Below are positions 7,599 to 14,198 of a stretch of DNA of 21,549 nucleotides, in pieces. Below the pieces are notes generated by a model. The model did not search any database. It was not told where the DNA came from and worked only from the letters and a program-made list of their open reading frames with translations. The position numbers and the translations under genes are program-made. The stretch is from CAMLQK01 sp035478775 (GTDB lineage: Bacteria > Patescibacteriota > Saccharimonadia > Saccharimonadales > UBA4665). The stretch covers positions 1 through 21,549 of the forward strand of contig DATIJG010000025.1 of the NCBI GenBank assembly GCA_035478775.1, written 5' to 3'. How positions within the stretch are numbered: position 1 is the stretch's first letter; the number at the start of each line of letters is the position of its first letter.

Positions 7599-8165
7599 AT
7601 GGCACTTAGCATTACAGATCTCAAAAAAGGCACGCTTTTCCAGATTGATGGTGTGCCGTACAGAGTTGTAGAATACAATCAAAAAGTGATGGGCCGCGGT
7701 GGTTCAATTGTAAACGTGCGCATTAAAAGTTTGCTCGACGGCAAGGTTTTGGAAAAGACCTACAAAGGTAACGAGCAACTTGATAGCGCAGATGTCACTA
7801 CCCAAAACGTCCAGTATTTGTACACTGATGGCAGTGTATTCTACTTCATGAATGAGGAAACGTTTGAACAATTCGAAGTTTCAGCCGATTTAGTCGGTGA
7901 TGGCGCTGGCTACCTAAAAGAAGGGGACCGTATTCAGCTGCAATTCTTTAATGGCAATCCGATCAATGTGGAGTTACCTAAAAACGTGCCGCTTTTGGTG
8001 ACATATGCCGAAAACGTGGTGAAGGGCGATACTACTAGCAACGTCATGAAAGACGCCACGCTCGAAACCGGTATCACTGTGAAAGTGCCTGCCTTTATTA
8101 AGCAGGGTGACGTTATCAAGGTAGATACACGTACTGGCGAATACCTTGAGCGTTCAAAGGATTAG
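7599..8165 (+). CDS. efp: Translation elongation factor P
   Basis: EF-P binds between the ribosomal P and E sites and relieves stalling at proline runs. The 188-aa protein has the usual three beta-barrel domains: a KOW-like N-domain (1-64), an OB domain (about 66-127, with GYLKEGDRIQLQFFNGNPINVELP), and a C-terminal OB domain ending in the EF-P signature (GDVIKVDTRTGEYLERS). The loop that reaches the peptidyl-transferase centre reads KVMGRGGS. The residue equivalent to the modified Lys34 of E. coli is therefore Arg33. Arg at this position is known from EF-Ps that are rhamnosylated by EarP. ATG 7599 follows AGGAGG (7587-7592). It is followed 6 bp later by tlyA. Confidence 0.96.
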   Translation: MALSITDLKKGTLFQIDGVPYRVVEYNQKVMGRGGSIVNVRIKSLLDGKVLEKTYKGNEQLDSADVTTQNVQYLYTDGSVFYFMNEETFEQFEVSADLVGDGAGYLKEGDRIQLQFFNGNPINVELPKNVPLLVTYAENVVKGDTTSNVMKDATLETGITVKVPAFIKQGDVIKVDTRTGEYLERSKD

Positions 8166-8171
8166 TAAAAC

Positions 8172-8933
8172 GTGAAACAGCGGCTTGATCACTTAGTGTT
8201 TGCGCTCGGGCTAGTGCAATCGCGTAGCCAAGCAGAGAGCTGGATTAAATTGGGCAAAGTTTTGGTTGATGGCAAGCCGGTGACTAAGTCAGGAACGGCC
8301 GTTTCTGATACAGCTGCTATTATTTTAAATGCCAGCGAACAGTATGTGTCGCGTGCCGGCCTTAAGCTGGCCTCAGTAGCCGAGGTGTTGCACTTGCAAT
8401 TTAAGGGTGTAACTATGCTCGATGTAGGTAGCTCTACTGGCGGCTTTACCGATTATGCTTTGCAGCACGGCGCTCAAAAAATATATGCGATAGAACTTGG
8501 CACGAATCAGCTGCACCCTAAACTACATGGCGACCCGCGTATTGAGCTACATGAGCAAACCGACATCTTGAGCGTGTATCTGCAGACCAACCCGAACGCT
8601 CTTAAAAATAGCGTTACAATCGCCGTACCCGATATTATCGTGATCGATGTCAGTTTCATTAGCCTGCGTGAAATTTTGCCGCATATTGTTGACTTATGCG
8701 GGCCACAGACATTGGTGGCTGCAATGATAAAACCACAGTTCGAGGCTCGCGAAAGCAACCTAAAACATAAAGGTGTTATTAAAAACGACCGTATACGGCG
8801 TGACATTTTGAAAGATTTCGAAACGTGGGTTGCTCCATATTTTGTCATTTTAGATAAGGCCGATTCCGATGTGGCTGGTACTAAAGGCAACCGCGAACGG
8901 TTTTACAAGTTACGCGCTGCGGTGCAAATGTAG
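8172..8933 (+). CDS. tlyA: TlyA-family rRNA 2'-O-methyltransferase
   Basis: TlyA proteins 2'-O-methylate rRNA in both ribosomal subunits in mycobacteria (Cyt1409 of 16S and Cyt1920 of 23S rRNA); some homologues act on one subunit only. An N-terminal S4 RNA-binding domain (about 1-60, RLDHLVFALGLVQSRSQAES) is followed by the linker YVSRAGLKL typical of the family. The FtsJ-type Rossmann domain has the SAM loop LDVGSSTGGFTDYAL (about 83-97), VIDVSFISL and MIKPQFEA. At 253 aa it is near the family length. The GTG start at 8172 lies 6 bp after the efp stop, and the best ribosome site (AAAGGA, 8156-8161) overlaps the end of efp, so translation is probably coupled. No terminator is visible after it. 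Confidence 0.93.
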   Translation: MKQRLDHLVFALGLVQSRSQAESWIKLGKVLVDGKPVTKSGTAVSDTAAIILNASEQYVSRAGLKLASVAEVLHLQFKGVTMLDVGSSTGGFTDYALQHGAQKIYAIELGTNQLHPKLHGDPRIELHEQTDILSVYLQTNPNALKNSVTIAVPDIIVIDVSFISLREILPHIVDLCGPQTLVAAMIKPQFEARESNLKHKGVIKNDRIRRDILKDFETWVAPYFVILDKADSDVAGTKGNRERFYKLRAAVQM

Positions 8934-8988
8934 TTTGTTTTTACAACACCCGCACCTCTTAAAATGCTAGAGCTTACGTCGCATACCA

Positions 8989-8997
8989 TGCTACACT
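8989..8997 (+). promoter_or_regulatory. Extended -10 for a leaderless phosphoribosyltransferase mRNA
   Basis: TGCTACACT is an extended -10 whose last base is 6 nt before ATG 9004, so transcription should begin at or next to the start codon. No convincing -35 or Shine-Dalgarno sequence is present. Confidence 0.5.
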
Positions 8998-9003
8998 GCG
9001 GGT

Positions 9004-9660
9004 ATGTATTTTAAAAGCCGGGCAGCGGCGGGCGATGTTTTGGCCGCCCAAATTGCCAAGAAATATCGGCATAAACCATGTGTAGCGATTGCGTTAAGCG
9101 ACGGCGCTGTGATGGTAGCTGCCCAAATCGCGCTTGAATTGCACTGCCCGTTAACTATGCTGCTAACTGATGAAATTCAACTGCCGCGCGAGAATACGGC
9201 AATCGGTGGCATTGCCCAAGATGGTTCATTCGCGTATAACGGTGCCTATTCCAACAGTGAAATTGACGAGTTAGTAAGCGAATACCACGGCATTATTGAG
9301 CAAGAAAAAATGACGAAAATGCAGGAAATGCATCGTTTGGAGGGTAGGGGCGGCCTCATTAAGCGCAAATTGCTCCGCGAACGCACGGTCATTTTGGTGT
9401 CAGATGGTTTAAGCAACGGTTTTGCACTTGACTTGGCTTCTGAATATTTGAAAACCATCAAAGTGCGCCGTTTGGTGGTAGCGACGCCGCTTGCAAGCGT
9501 GGCAGCAGTCGACCGTATGCACATTCTGGCCGATGAGATTTACTGTTTATCGGTCATCGAAGATTACATTACTACTGACCATTATTATGAAACGCAGGAT
9601 GTGCCATCGCATGAAGTAATTGTCCGCACCATTGAAGAAATCGTGCGCCGCTGGAAATAG
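9004..9660 (+). CDS. Phosphoribosyltransferase-fold protein, COG1926-like, degenerate PRPP loop
   Basis: The 218-aa protein follows the layout of predicted phosphoribosyltransferases of the COG1926 type: FKSRAAAGDVLAAQIAKKY at the start, CVAIALSDGAVMVAAQIALEL, PRENTAIGGIAQDGS (61-75), a long helical hood, and a core strand-loop VILVSDGLSNG (129-139). The PRPP-binding loop of active enzymes in this fold usually has two acidic residues and a TG (for example VDDGLATG). Here the first acid is Ser133 and TG is NG, so binding of PRPP or catalysis may be changed or lost. The usual RGG after the first strand is also SDG (32-34). The substrate cannot be inferred. It has its own promoter and is convergent with the Crp/Fnr gene, 46 bp away. 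Confidence 0.75.
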   Translation: MYFKSRAAAGDVLAAQIAKKYRHKPCVAIALSDGAVMVAAQIALELHCPLTMLLTDEIQLPRENTAIGGIAQDGSFAYNGAYSNSEIDELVSEYHGIIEQEKMTKMQEMHRLEGRGGLIKRKLLRERTVILVSDGLSNGFALDLASEYLKTIKVRRLVVATPLASVAAVDRMHILADEIYCLSVIEDYITTDHYYETQDVPSHEVIVRTIEEIVRRWK

Positions 9661-9706
9661 AAGCCAGCAAATCTTTGGTGCCCTGAGTTCTTTCTATGTT
9701 ATAACC

Positions 9707-10357
9707 TTATTCTAAATAATGTCGCAGCTTTTCCATGTTGATAAGTGTGATGTACGACTGCTGGCTGGCAAGTAAACCCTGGCGTTCAAGCGCGGCCAGC
9801 TCACGGCTGGTAGTTTCGCGCGTAGCGCTAATTGAGCTGGCAATATCCTGGTGGCGCAAAGGCACATCGATAAGCAAGCCTTCGTCGGTATGACGACCAA
9901 AACGCTTGCTATTAGTAAGTAGAAATGAAACCAGCCGCTCGCGCACGCTGCGATATTCGAGATTTAAAATACGCTCTGAATGCAGGCGATACATATCAAC
10001 CAGCATATCAACCAGCGGTAAAGCGGCTTGTGGATGATTGCGCAAGTAGTCGCGAAAAATGTCACGGTCGATGCGAAACACAGTTGTTGGGGCAAGCGCA
10101 GCGTAAATAATGTCGCGGTCTTCACCAGTGATAGCCCAGGTGAGGCCTAAAATTTCGCCGCTCTTACGGATAATAAGTAAATTTTCGTCGCCATAGCGTG
10201 TAATGTCGTAAGCTTTTACCAGGCCATTGGATATATAAAAAACACCTGCGGGCGGTGAACCCGGGCGGATAATGAACTCACCTTTGTTAAAAGTAATACG
10301 TGTACCCTGATGAAACAGGTTAACGAGGTCATTGCTAGGGCTTTCGGCCGATAACAT
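9707..10357 (-). CDS. Crp/Fnr-family transcriptional regulator
   Basis: The protein has an N-terminal cyclic-nucleotide-binding-type beta barrel (GEFIIRPGSPPAGVFYISNG), a long dimerisation helix, and a C-terminal winged helix with the helix-turn-helix LRHQDIASSISATRETTSRE. It lacks the clustered Fe-S cysteines of FNR and the typical cAMP-pocket Arg-Ser pair, so its signal is unknown. I chose ATG 10357 (216 aa). An upstream TTG at 10375 would add six residues. But an extended -10 (TGTCATACT) ends 6 nt before the ATG and overlaps that extension, so a leaderless start at 10357 is more likely. It is divergent from the PH-domain gene, and the shared upstream region carries two palindromes that could be its binding sites. 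Confidence 0.88.
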   Translation of the reverse strand: MLSAESPSNDLVNLFHQGTRITFNKGEFIIRPGSPPAGVFYISNGLVKAYDITRYGDENLLIIRKSGEILGLTWAITGEDRDIIYAALAPTTVFRIDRDIFRDYLRNHPQAALPLVDMLVDMYRLHSERILNLEYRSVRERLVSFLLTNSKRFGRHTDEGLLIDVPLRHQDIASSISATRETTSRELAALERQGLLASQQSYITLINMEKLRHYLE

Positions 10358-10363
10358 ATTTAA

Positions 10364-10372
10364 AGTATGACA
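10364..10372 (-). promoter_or_regulatory. Extended -10 for the Crp/Fnr gene
   Basis: On the minus strand TGTCATACT (10372 down to 10364) ends 6 nt before ATG 10357, the same spacing as at the phosphoribosyltransferase gene. No -35 match and no Shine-Dalgarno sequence are seen. Confidence 0.5.
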
Positions 10373-10424
10373 CAAAACAAGGCTACTTGACTAGTACTAC
10401 TCCTAAAAACACTAGCATTTTACT

Positions 10425-10439
10425 CATGTAGCATACATG
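10425..10439. promoter_or_regulatory. Perfect inverted repeat in the crp-PH intergenic region
   Basis: CATGTA (10425-10430) and TACATG (10434-10439) form a perfect 6-bp inverted repeat around a GCA centre. It lies midway between the divergent Crp/Fnr and PH-domain genes and is a candidate operator. It does not match the classic CRP or FNR half-sites. Confidence 0.4.
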
Positions 10440-10497
10440 GTTGCACGGTAAAGGTATGTGATATTTATCCTATTTTCAGTGTGACAAAGATGACCGA

Positions 10498-10519
10498 TAC
10501 GTGCAACGCCTTGCACGTA
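10498..10519. promoter_or_regulatory. Perfect 9-bp inverted repeat, candidate operator or leader hairpin
   Basis: TACGTGCAA (10498-10506) is followed after CGCC by its exact complement TTGCACGTA (10511-10519). An extra TTGCACG half-site occurs at 10441-10447. The two-fold symmetry with a 4-bp centre has FNR-like geometry but different bases. In RNA it could form a 9-bp hairpin about 30 nt before the Shine-Dalgarno of the PH gene. Confidence 0.5.
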
Positions 10520-10561
10520 GAATGAAAGTACCAACAAGGAACGTTGGAGTAAGGAGGAGAG

Positions 10562-11137
10562 ATGATTAGCCTGAACCAGGTTGAGGAGCAACTCAAACGG
10601 GCCGGGTGTAACTTCCGCTTCTGGGGCCGGTGGGAAATCCGCGAGCTAAGCAAGGTCTTAATGCCGGACGAGGTAATAGCTCACATCGCGAATGGTAAAT
10701 ACGAAGGTGGCTTTGGGCTGCTGGCAGCAACGGATCAGCGATTACTGCTCATTGACCGTAAGCCGATGTTCATGGCGCTCGAGGATATTCGTTACGATAT
10801 GATCGCCGAAATCGACTTCACGACACAACTCTTAAACAGCACCGTAAAAATTGTTACCACGAGCCGTACACTTACATTTAGTAGCTGGAGCCAGTATCAT
10901 TTGCGAGAGGTACTGAACTTTACCCAGACAAAGATGATGGAGCTGCGGCAAATGTACTCAAAACAAGTGCAGTCGGTTGCACTAAAAGCAGCACTGCCGG
11001 ACGACCAGATGGGAGTGGTGCTTGGTGGGCTGGCCCTGCAAACAGGCGGCATGCAGCGTCCGATGCAATTGCCAATGAACCCCTACACTCAGACACCGGT
11101 ACTGATGCGGCGCAGAAAGTACCCCAGGTTTTACTAA
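10562..11137 (+). CDS. PH-like (YokE-type) domain protein
   Basis: The 191-aa protein carries a bacterial pleckstrin-homology-like domain at about residues 32-130. The pattern VLMPDEVIAHIANGKYEGGFGLLAATDQRLLLID, then DIRYDMIAEIDF and TVKIVTTSRTLTFSSW, is the strand series of YokE/bPH_3 domains. Such domains are stress-associated or membrane-associated in Firmicutes, but their ligand is generally unknown. A short helix follows, then a Gly/Met/Pro/Gln-rich tail (about 150-191) ending in basic RRRKYPRFY. There is no membrane segment. ATG 10562 has the strong Shine-Dalgarno AAGGAGG (10551-10557). The gene diverges from the Crp/Fnr gene and ends in a bidirectional terminator. Control by that regulator is an inference from position and the palindromes. 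Confidence 0.8.
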   Translation: MISLNQVEEQLKRAGCNFRFWGRWEIRELSKVLMPDEVIAHIANGKYEGGFGLLAATDQRLLLIDRKPMFMALEDIRYDMIAEIDFTTQLLNSTVKIVTTSRTLTFSSWSQYHLREVLNFTQTKMMELRQMYSKQVQSVALKAALPDDQMGVVLGGLALQTGGMQRPMQLPMNPYTQTPVLMRRRKYPRFY

Positions 11138-11152
11138 AACTTAAAAGATGCG

Positions 11153-11189
11153 ACCAAAAAGAGCCCAAGATTTTTAGGCTCTTTTTGGT
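11153..11189. terminator. Bidirectional intrinsic terminator
   Basis: ACCAAAAAGAGCC (11153-11165) pairs perfectly with GGCTCTTTTTGGT (11177-11189), a 13-bp stem with an 11-nt loop. The A-run and T-run in the arms give a U-tract on either strand. It lies between the convergent PH-domain and ychF genes and can serve both. Confidence 0.88.
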
Positions 11190-11264
11190 TTGGTAAACAA
11201 GTCGTAAAGCTTTCAAAACGAACCTGCATATTTTATAGCAGAAACGAACCGCGGGCATAGCCGC

Positions 11265-12350
11265 TCACTTGCTGACGTTAAAACGAAACTCGACAATGTC
11301 ACCTGGCTGCATAATGTAGTCTTTGCCTTCGGTGCGAACTTTACCGGCGGCTTTGGCGGCTGCTTCTGACCCGGCATTCACCAAATCGTCGTAATCAACA
11401 ATTTGGGCAGCAATAAAGCCGCGTTCAAAATCACCATGGATAGCGCCTGCGGCTTGCGGCGCAGTAGAGCCTTTTTTAATTGTCCAGGCCCGCACCTCTT
11501 TTTCACCGGCGGTTAGGTAGCTTTGTAAACCTAACACACCGTACGCGGCATGAATAAGTTGCACTAAGCCGGATTCTTTTTGGCCATAACTTTCAAGCAA
11601 TTCAGTAGCATCGGCTTGATCTAAACTTTGCAACTCGCTTTCTAGTTGCGCACAAATAAATAGTGCGCTGGCGGGCGCTACCAGATTAGCGAGTTCGCTT
11701 TTGCGAGCCTCACTTTGTAATCCGGCCTCATCTAAATTGAACAAATAAATGACCGGTTTCGCAGTTAAAAGGTGTAAATCGGCAATATATTCAGGGTTGA
11801 TATCGTTGGCTGCAGAGAGCGGTGTGCCAGCGTCAAGTAATTTGTGCACACGGTTAAGGGTGTCAGCTACGGGCTTTAGTTTGGGGTTAGCCCGTGCTTC
11901 CTTTTCGAGTTTGGGTAAACGTTTTTCGACGGTTTGTAGGTCAGCCAGAACCAGCTCAGTATTAATGACGTCAATATCTTTTTTCGGATCAACCTGGTTA
12001 TCGACATGCACGACATTGCTATCATTAAAGGCGCGTACCACTTGCACGATGGCGTTGCAGCTACGGATGTGACTTAAAAATTGATTGCCTAAACCTTCAC
12101 CTTTGCTAGCGCCGGCTACCAAACCAGCAATGTCTAAAAATGTGACAGTCGCAGGAACAATTTTTTGGGTGTTATACATTTTGCCCAAGGTTTGTAACCG
12201 GGTATCGGGCACTGGCACTATACCGGTGTTCGGCTCGATAGTTGCAAATGGATAGTTGGCAGCCAAAATGTTGCTACCGGTAAGGGCATTGAACAAAGTT
12301 GATTTACCGACATTCGGCAAGCCGACAATGCCTATTTGAAGCGAACTCAT
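11265..12350 (-). CDS. ychF: Redox/ribosome-associated P-loop ATPase YchF (OLA1 family)
   Basis: YchF is an Obg-related P-loop protein that prefers ATP and binds ribosomes. The 361-aa length matches the family. Visible motifs are G1 GLPNVGKST (10-18), the switch segment around YPFATIEPN (33-41), G3 DIAG (73-76), and NLDE (205-208) in place of the G4 motif NKxD, the hallmark that separates YchF from GTPases. The C-terminal TGS-like domain (about 275-361) includes EVRAWTIKKGSTAPQAAG and ends GDIVEFRFNV. The start at 12350 lacks a Shine-Dalgarno sequence but has an extended -10 close upstream. The stop codon is TGA, evidence for the standard bacterial code. A shared terminator lies downstream. 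Confidence 0.97.
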   Translation of the reverse strand: MSSLQIGIVGLPNVGKSTLFNALTGSNILAANYPFATIEPNTGIVPVPDTRLQTLGKMYNTQKIVPATVTFLDIAGLVAGASKGEGLGNQFLSHIRSCNAIVQVVRAFNDSNVVHVDNQVDPKKDIDVINTELVLADLQTVEKRLPKLEKEARANPKLKPVADTLNRVHKLLDAGTPLSAANDINPEYIADLHLLTAKPVIYLFNLDEAGLQSEARKSELANLVAPASALFICAQLESELQSLDQADATELLESYGQKESGLVQLIHAAYGVLGLQSYLTAGEKEVRAWTIKKGSTAPQAAGAIHGDFERGFIAAQIVDYDDLVNAGSEAAAKAAGKVRTEGKDYIMQPGDIVEFRFNVSK

Positions 12351-12360
12351 AATAGAACTT

Positions 12361-12369
12361 ATTTTAACA
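12361..12369 (-). promoter_or_regulatory. Extended -10 for ychF
   Basis: On the minus strand TGTTAAAAT (12369 down to 12361) ends 10 nt before ATG 12350. It would give a leader of only a few nucleotides. No Shine-Dalgarno sequence is present. Confidence 0.5.
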
Positions 12370-12400
12370 TAGAGGTGGAATAAGGAGTAAATATATATTT

Positions 12401-12747
12401 ATGATTGAAACATTGGCGCTTCCGGAACATTTGCTTGCACATTCTATTTTAGCTCCTGAATTACAGGAATATGTGCGTATGCCTAAATTTAAAGCTTGGT
12501 TCGACGGCTGGTAGAGCAACCCGACAGAGGCTAATAGAATGGTTGATGAATATGGCGAACGTCAGGTAGTGTTGGATAACGAGCTTGCTGTAAAACGTCT
12601 TTAACGCCGAATTTTGCAATGACTGTGCTGAATTATCTTGGACTGCCGCTAGATTCTTACATGTGGCGAATAAGCACAAGGCAGGGTAGAATTAGTTGGT
12701 ATAAAAGCGATAAAGGCAAAATAACAAGACCAGAGAACTATGACTGA
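12401..12747 (+). pseudogene. Broken small gene (in-frame stop plus frameshift)
   Basis: ATG 12401, with AAGGAG upstream (12382-12387), opens a 37-codon frame ending at TAG 12512. The same frame then stays open for 29 more codons to TAA 12602. A second frame picks up at about 12601 and runs to TGA 12745, including MTVLNYLGLPLDSYMW (from 12619). Joined with one base restored near 12600 and the TAG read through, the pieces give one plausible protein of about 116 residues with protein-like composition throughout. I do not recognise the family. It overlaps the start of the next gene by 8 bp. It could instead be two tiny real genes, or carry sequencing errors. Confidence 0.5.
12697..12705 (+). promoter_or_regulatory. 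Possible extended -10 for the 204-aa gene
   Basis: TGGTATAAA lies inside the end of the broken gene and would start transcription near 12712, about 28 nt before ATG 12740. There is no clear -35, so this is tentative. Confidence 0.3.
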
Positions 12748-13354
12748 TAGATCTATATTCCACGAGGGAACTAATCAGCCTATAGCGGCCCGCGATGCAC
12801 TGCCTATGAAATTTTCAGAGATTGTTCTGGAATCTAATGAAGCAGTTTTGGAAGCTGTTCAAGGACAGGTTTCGACTTATGGCGAAGATGCCTCTGGCGA
12901 AGCTGCGGAGAAATCAGCAGCGACCACACATAAAGAGGCCACAGAACAAGGAAAACAAAAGGCTCAACAATTAGCCGACCAATTTAAAAGCGACGCCGAA
13001 AGTGTAATCTCCAATGCTCCACGAAGGATGCGGTATAAAGATGCTGAAGGGGCCACAGGTTTAAGCACTTTATTCGAAGGTAGGACATTACTTTTCAGCC
13101 TTTTTAAGTTAGCACCGAACAGTAATGAACTTCCGCGGATTACTTTTATCGCTACTGTTCAACAGCATGGAGTTGTTTACTACGATCTATGCATCGCACT
13201 TATCGATGATGGGAGTAATGTATTTTGCAGATACTCAAGCCCGGCCGACCAACAAGATATTGAAACAGCACTTACTTTAATGCAAGGGTTAAAAGAACAA
13301 TTTGAAACAAAAAAACGCGGGGGATTTTTAACGCGTCTTATTAGACGGGGCTAA
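12740..13354 (+). CDS. Hypothetical protein, 204 aa
   Basis: I do not recognise this protein. It has no signal peptide or membrane segment. Residues about 30-95 are rich in Ala, Glu, Lys and Gln and predicted helical (HKEATEQGKQKAQQLADQF), suggesting a coiled coil. Residues about 100-180 look like an alternating strand/helix domain (TFIATVQQHGVVYYDLCIALIDDG). The end is basic (KKRGGFLTRLIRRG), which could touch membrane or nucleic acid. ATG 12740 has only a weak purine-rich stretch upstream and overlaps the preceding broken frame. The stop TAA overlaps the stop of the convergent membrane gene. Confidence 0.65.
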   Translation: MTDRSIFHEGTNQPIAARDALPMKFSEIVLESNEAVLEAVQGQVSTYGEDASGEAAEKSAATTHKEATEQGKQKAQQLADQFKSDAESVISNAPRRMRYKDAEGATGLSTLFEGRTLLFSLFKLAPNSNELPRITFIATVQQHGVVYYDLCIALIDDGSNVFCRYSSPADQQDIETALTLMQGLKEQFETKKRGGFLTRLIRRG

Positions 13355-14040
13355 AGTTTTGGGTGGGAATCCGCTTGTAAAGCATCATATGTAAAAAAGA
13401 TCAGCCAGATTGCAAACAACACGATAAATACTCGCTGGGTGATATCGCCAGTCTTTGGAAAAATAAAGGTAAGTATTGGTCCGACTGCGACAATCAAAAG
13501 CATACTGCCAGCAAGCGCCAAGCGTTTTTTACGTGGAAGGCCGCCCCGTAAAATTATAAGCATCCACAAAATAGTACTCATAATAAATGCGCTGGTGTTA
13601 ATAAAACTGGCAAAGCCATGGGCGAATACTGCTGCACTGATATGCAAAAGGGCATGCAGGCTATTGGGAAAGCTAAACACCGCCGGCAAAGGTAAAATCG
13701 CTGCTGAAATTGCGCCTAAACCTGAAACGAGCAATGCAACTAACGCCCAGCGCCAACTTTTGCTCGTGCCTTTGTGTAAAATTAGCAAAAATATACTGAG
13801 TGCAGTAAGCAAACCACCCGAAATAATGTCGAGCGAATTAAATAACGCAGCATGTGGTTGCCCGGCTTCACCCAGGATGCTCACCTCGCCGTGCATTGCG
13901 AAAGGTGCGTTCAACCAAATGGCGAGTGGGAAAGAAGCGTAGGCCATTCCTGCCAGAGCTGCAATACTTAACAAAACCCAACGCTGAAAGATGCGGGGTG
14001 CTGGCAATGCTGCCTCGGTTACTTGAGCTGATTTATACAT
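13351..14040 (-). CDS. Multi-spanning membrane protein, DUF998-like
   Basis: The protein has six to seven hydrophobic segments, among them LLSIAALAGMAYASFPLAIW, ISGGLLTALSIFLLIL, WALVALLVSGLGAISAAILP, FIMSTILWMLIIL, MLLIVAVGPILTFIF and VFIVLFAIWLIFF. The layout and the conserved-looking HALLHISAAVFAHG segment resemble DUF998-type membrane proteins of unknown function. The open frame extends to ATG 14091. However, a promoter-like TGGTAAAAT (14071-14063) lies inside that extension, so the transcript should begin near 14056. I therefore place the start at ATG 14040 (229 aa). The N-terminus before the first membrane segment is short and polar. No signal peptide is seen. Family assignment is moderate. 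Confidence 0.65.
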   Translation of the reverse strand: MYKSAQVTEAALPAPRIFQRWVLLSIAALAGMAYASFPLAIWLNAPFAMHGEVSILGEAGQPHAALFNSLDIISGGLLTALSIFLLILHKGTSKSWRWALVALLVSGLGAISAAILPLPAVFSFPNSLHALLHISAAVFAHGFASFINTSAFIMSTILWMLIILRGGLPRKKRLALAGSMLLIVAVGPILTFIFPKTGDITQRVFIVLFAIWLIFFTYDALQADSHPKL

Positions 14041-14051
14041 TTTTCTATCAC

Positions 14052-14095
14052 TTACCAAATGCATTTTACCAATTCTGTGATGGCTTACCAAATGC
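14052..14095 (-). promoter_or_regulatory. Promoter with triple TTGGTAA repeat for the DUF998-like gene
   Basis: On the minus strand GCATTTGGTAAG occurs twice (plus-strand 14051-14062 and 14084-14095). A third TTGGTAA (14066-14072) lies between them and forms part of an extended -10, TGGTAAAAT (14071-14063). Repeats placed around and over a -10 element look like an operator. Confidence 0.45.
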
Positions 14096-14156
14096 TGACA
14101 TCAAAACGTGTATGCGGATGCAACGATCGTGCCCTAAAAGTAACACACTTACAGTA

Positions 14157-14185
14157 TTTTCATTAAAACGTTTATGGTTTATTAT
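14157..14185 (+). promoter_or_regulatory. Possible promoter of the secreted-protein operon
   Basis: TTTTCA (14157-14162) and TATTAT (14180-14185) are 17 bp apart and match consensus at 4/6 and 5/6 positions. Transcription would start near 14192, about 7 nt before ATG 14199. The start has no Shine-Dalgarno sequence. Confidence 0.45.
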
Positions 14186-14198
14186 GAGTACATAAATT

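Noticed and set aside
8934..9003. Possible terminator after tlyA
   Set aside because: There is a T-rich stretch just after the stop but no hairpin before it.
11265..11267. Possible alternative genetic code (UGA = Gly) as in some CPR lineages
   Set aside because: TGA ends ychF at its normal length and also ends pilM and the TPR gene at ATGA overlaps, so the standard bacterial code applies.
13334..13347. Short inverted repeat CGTCT/AGACG near the convergent stops
   Set aside because: The stem is only 5 bp, lies inside coding sequence and has no T-tract, so I do not call it a terminator.
13439..13942. 167-codon plus-strand frame
   Set aside because: It is antisense to the DUF998-like membrane gene, whose hydrophobic segments are clear. 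The plus-strand product shows no coherent domains.
13854..14195. 113-codon plus-strand frame reaching the start of the TPR gene
   Set aside because: It crosses the promoter region and the antisense of the membrane gene and has an irregular composition; it is best explained as chance.
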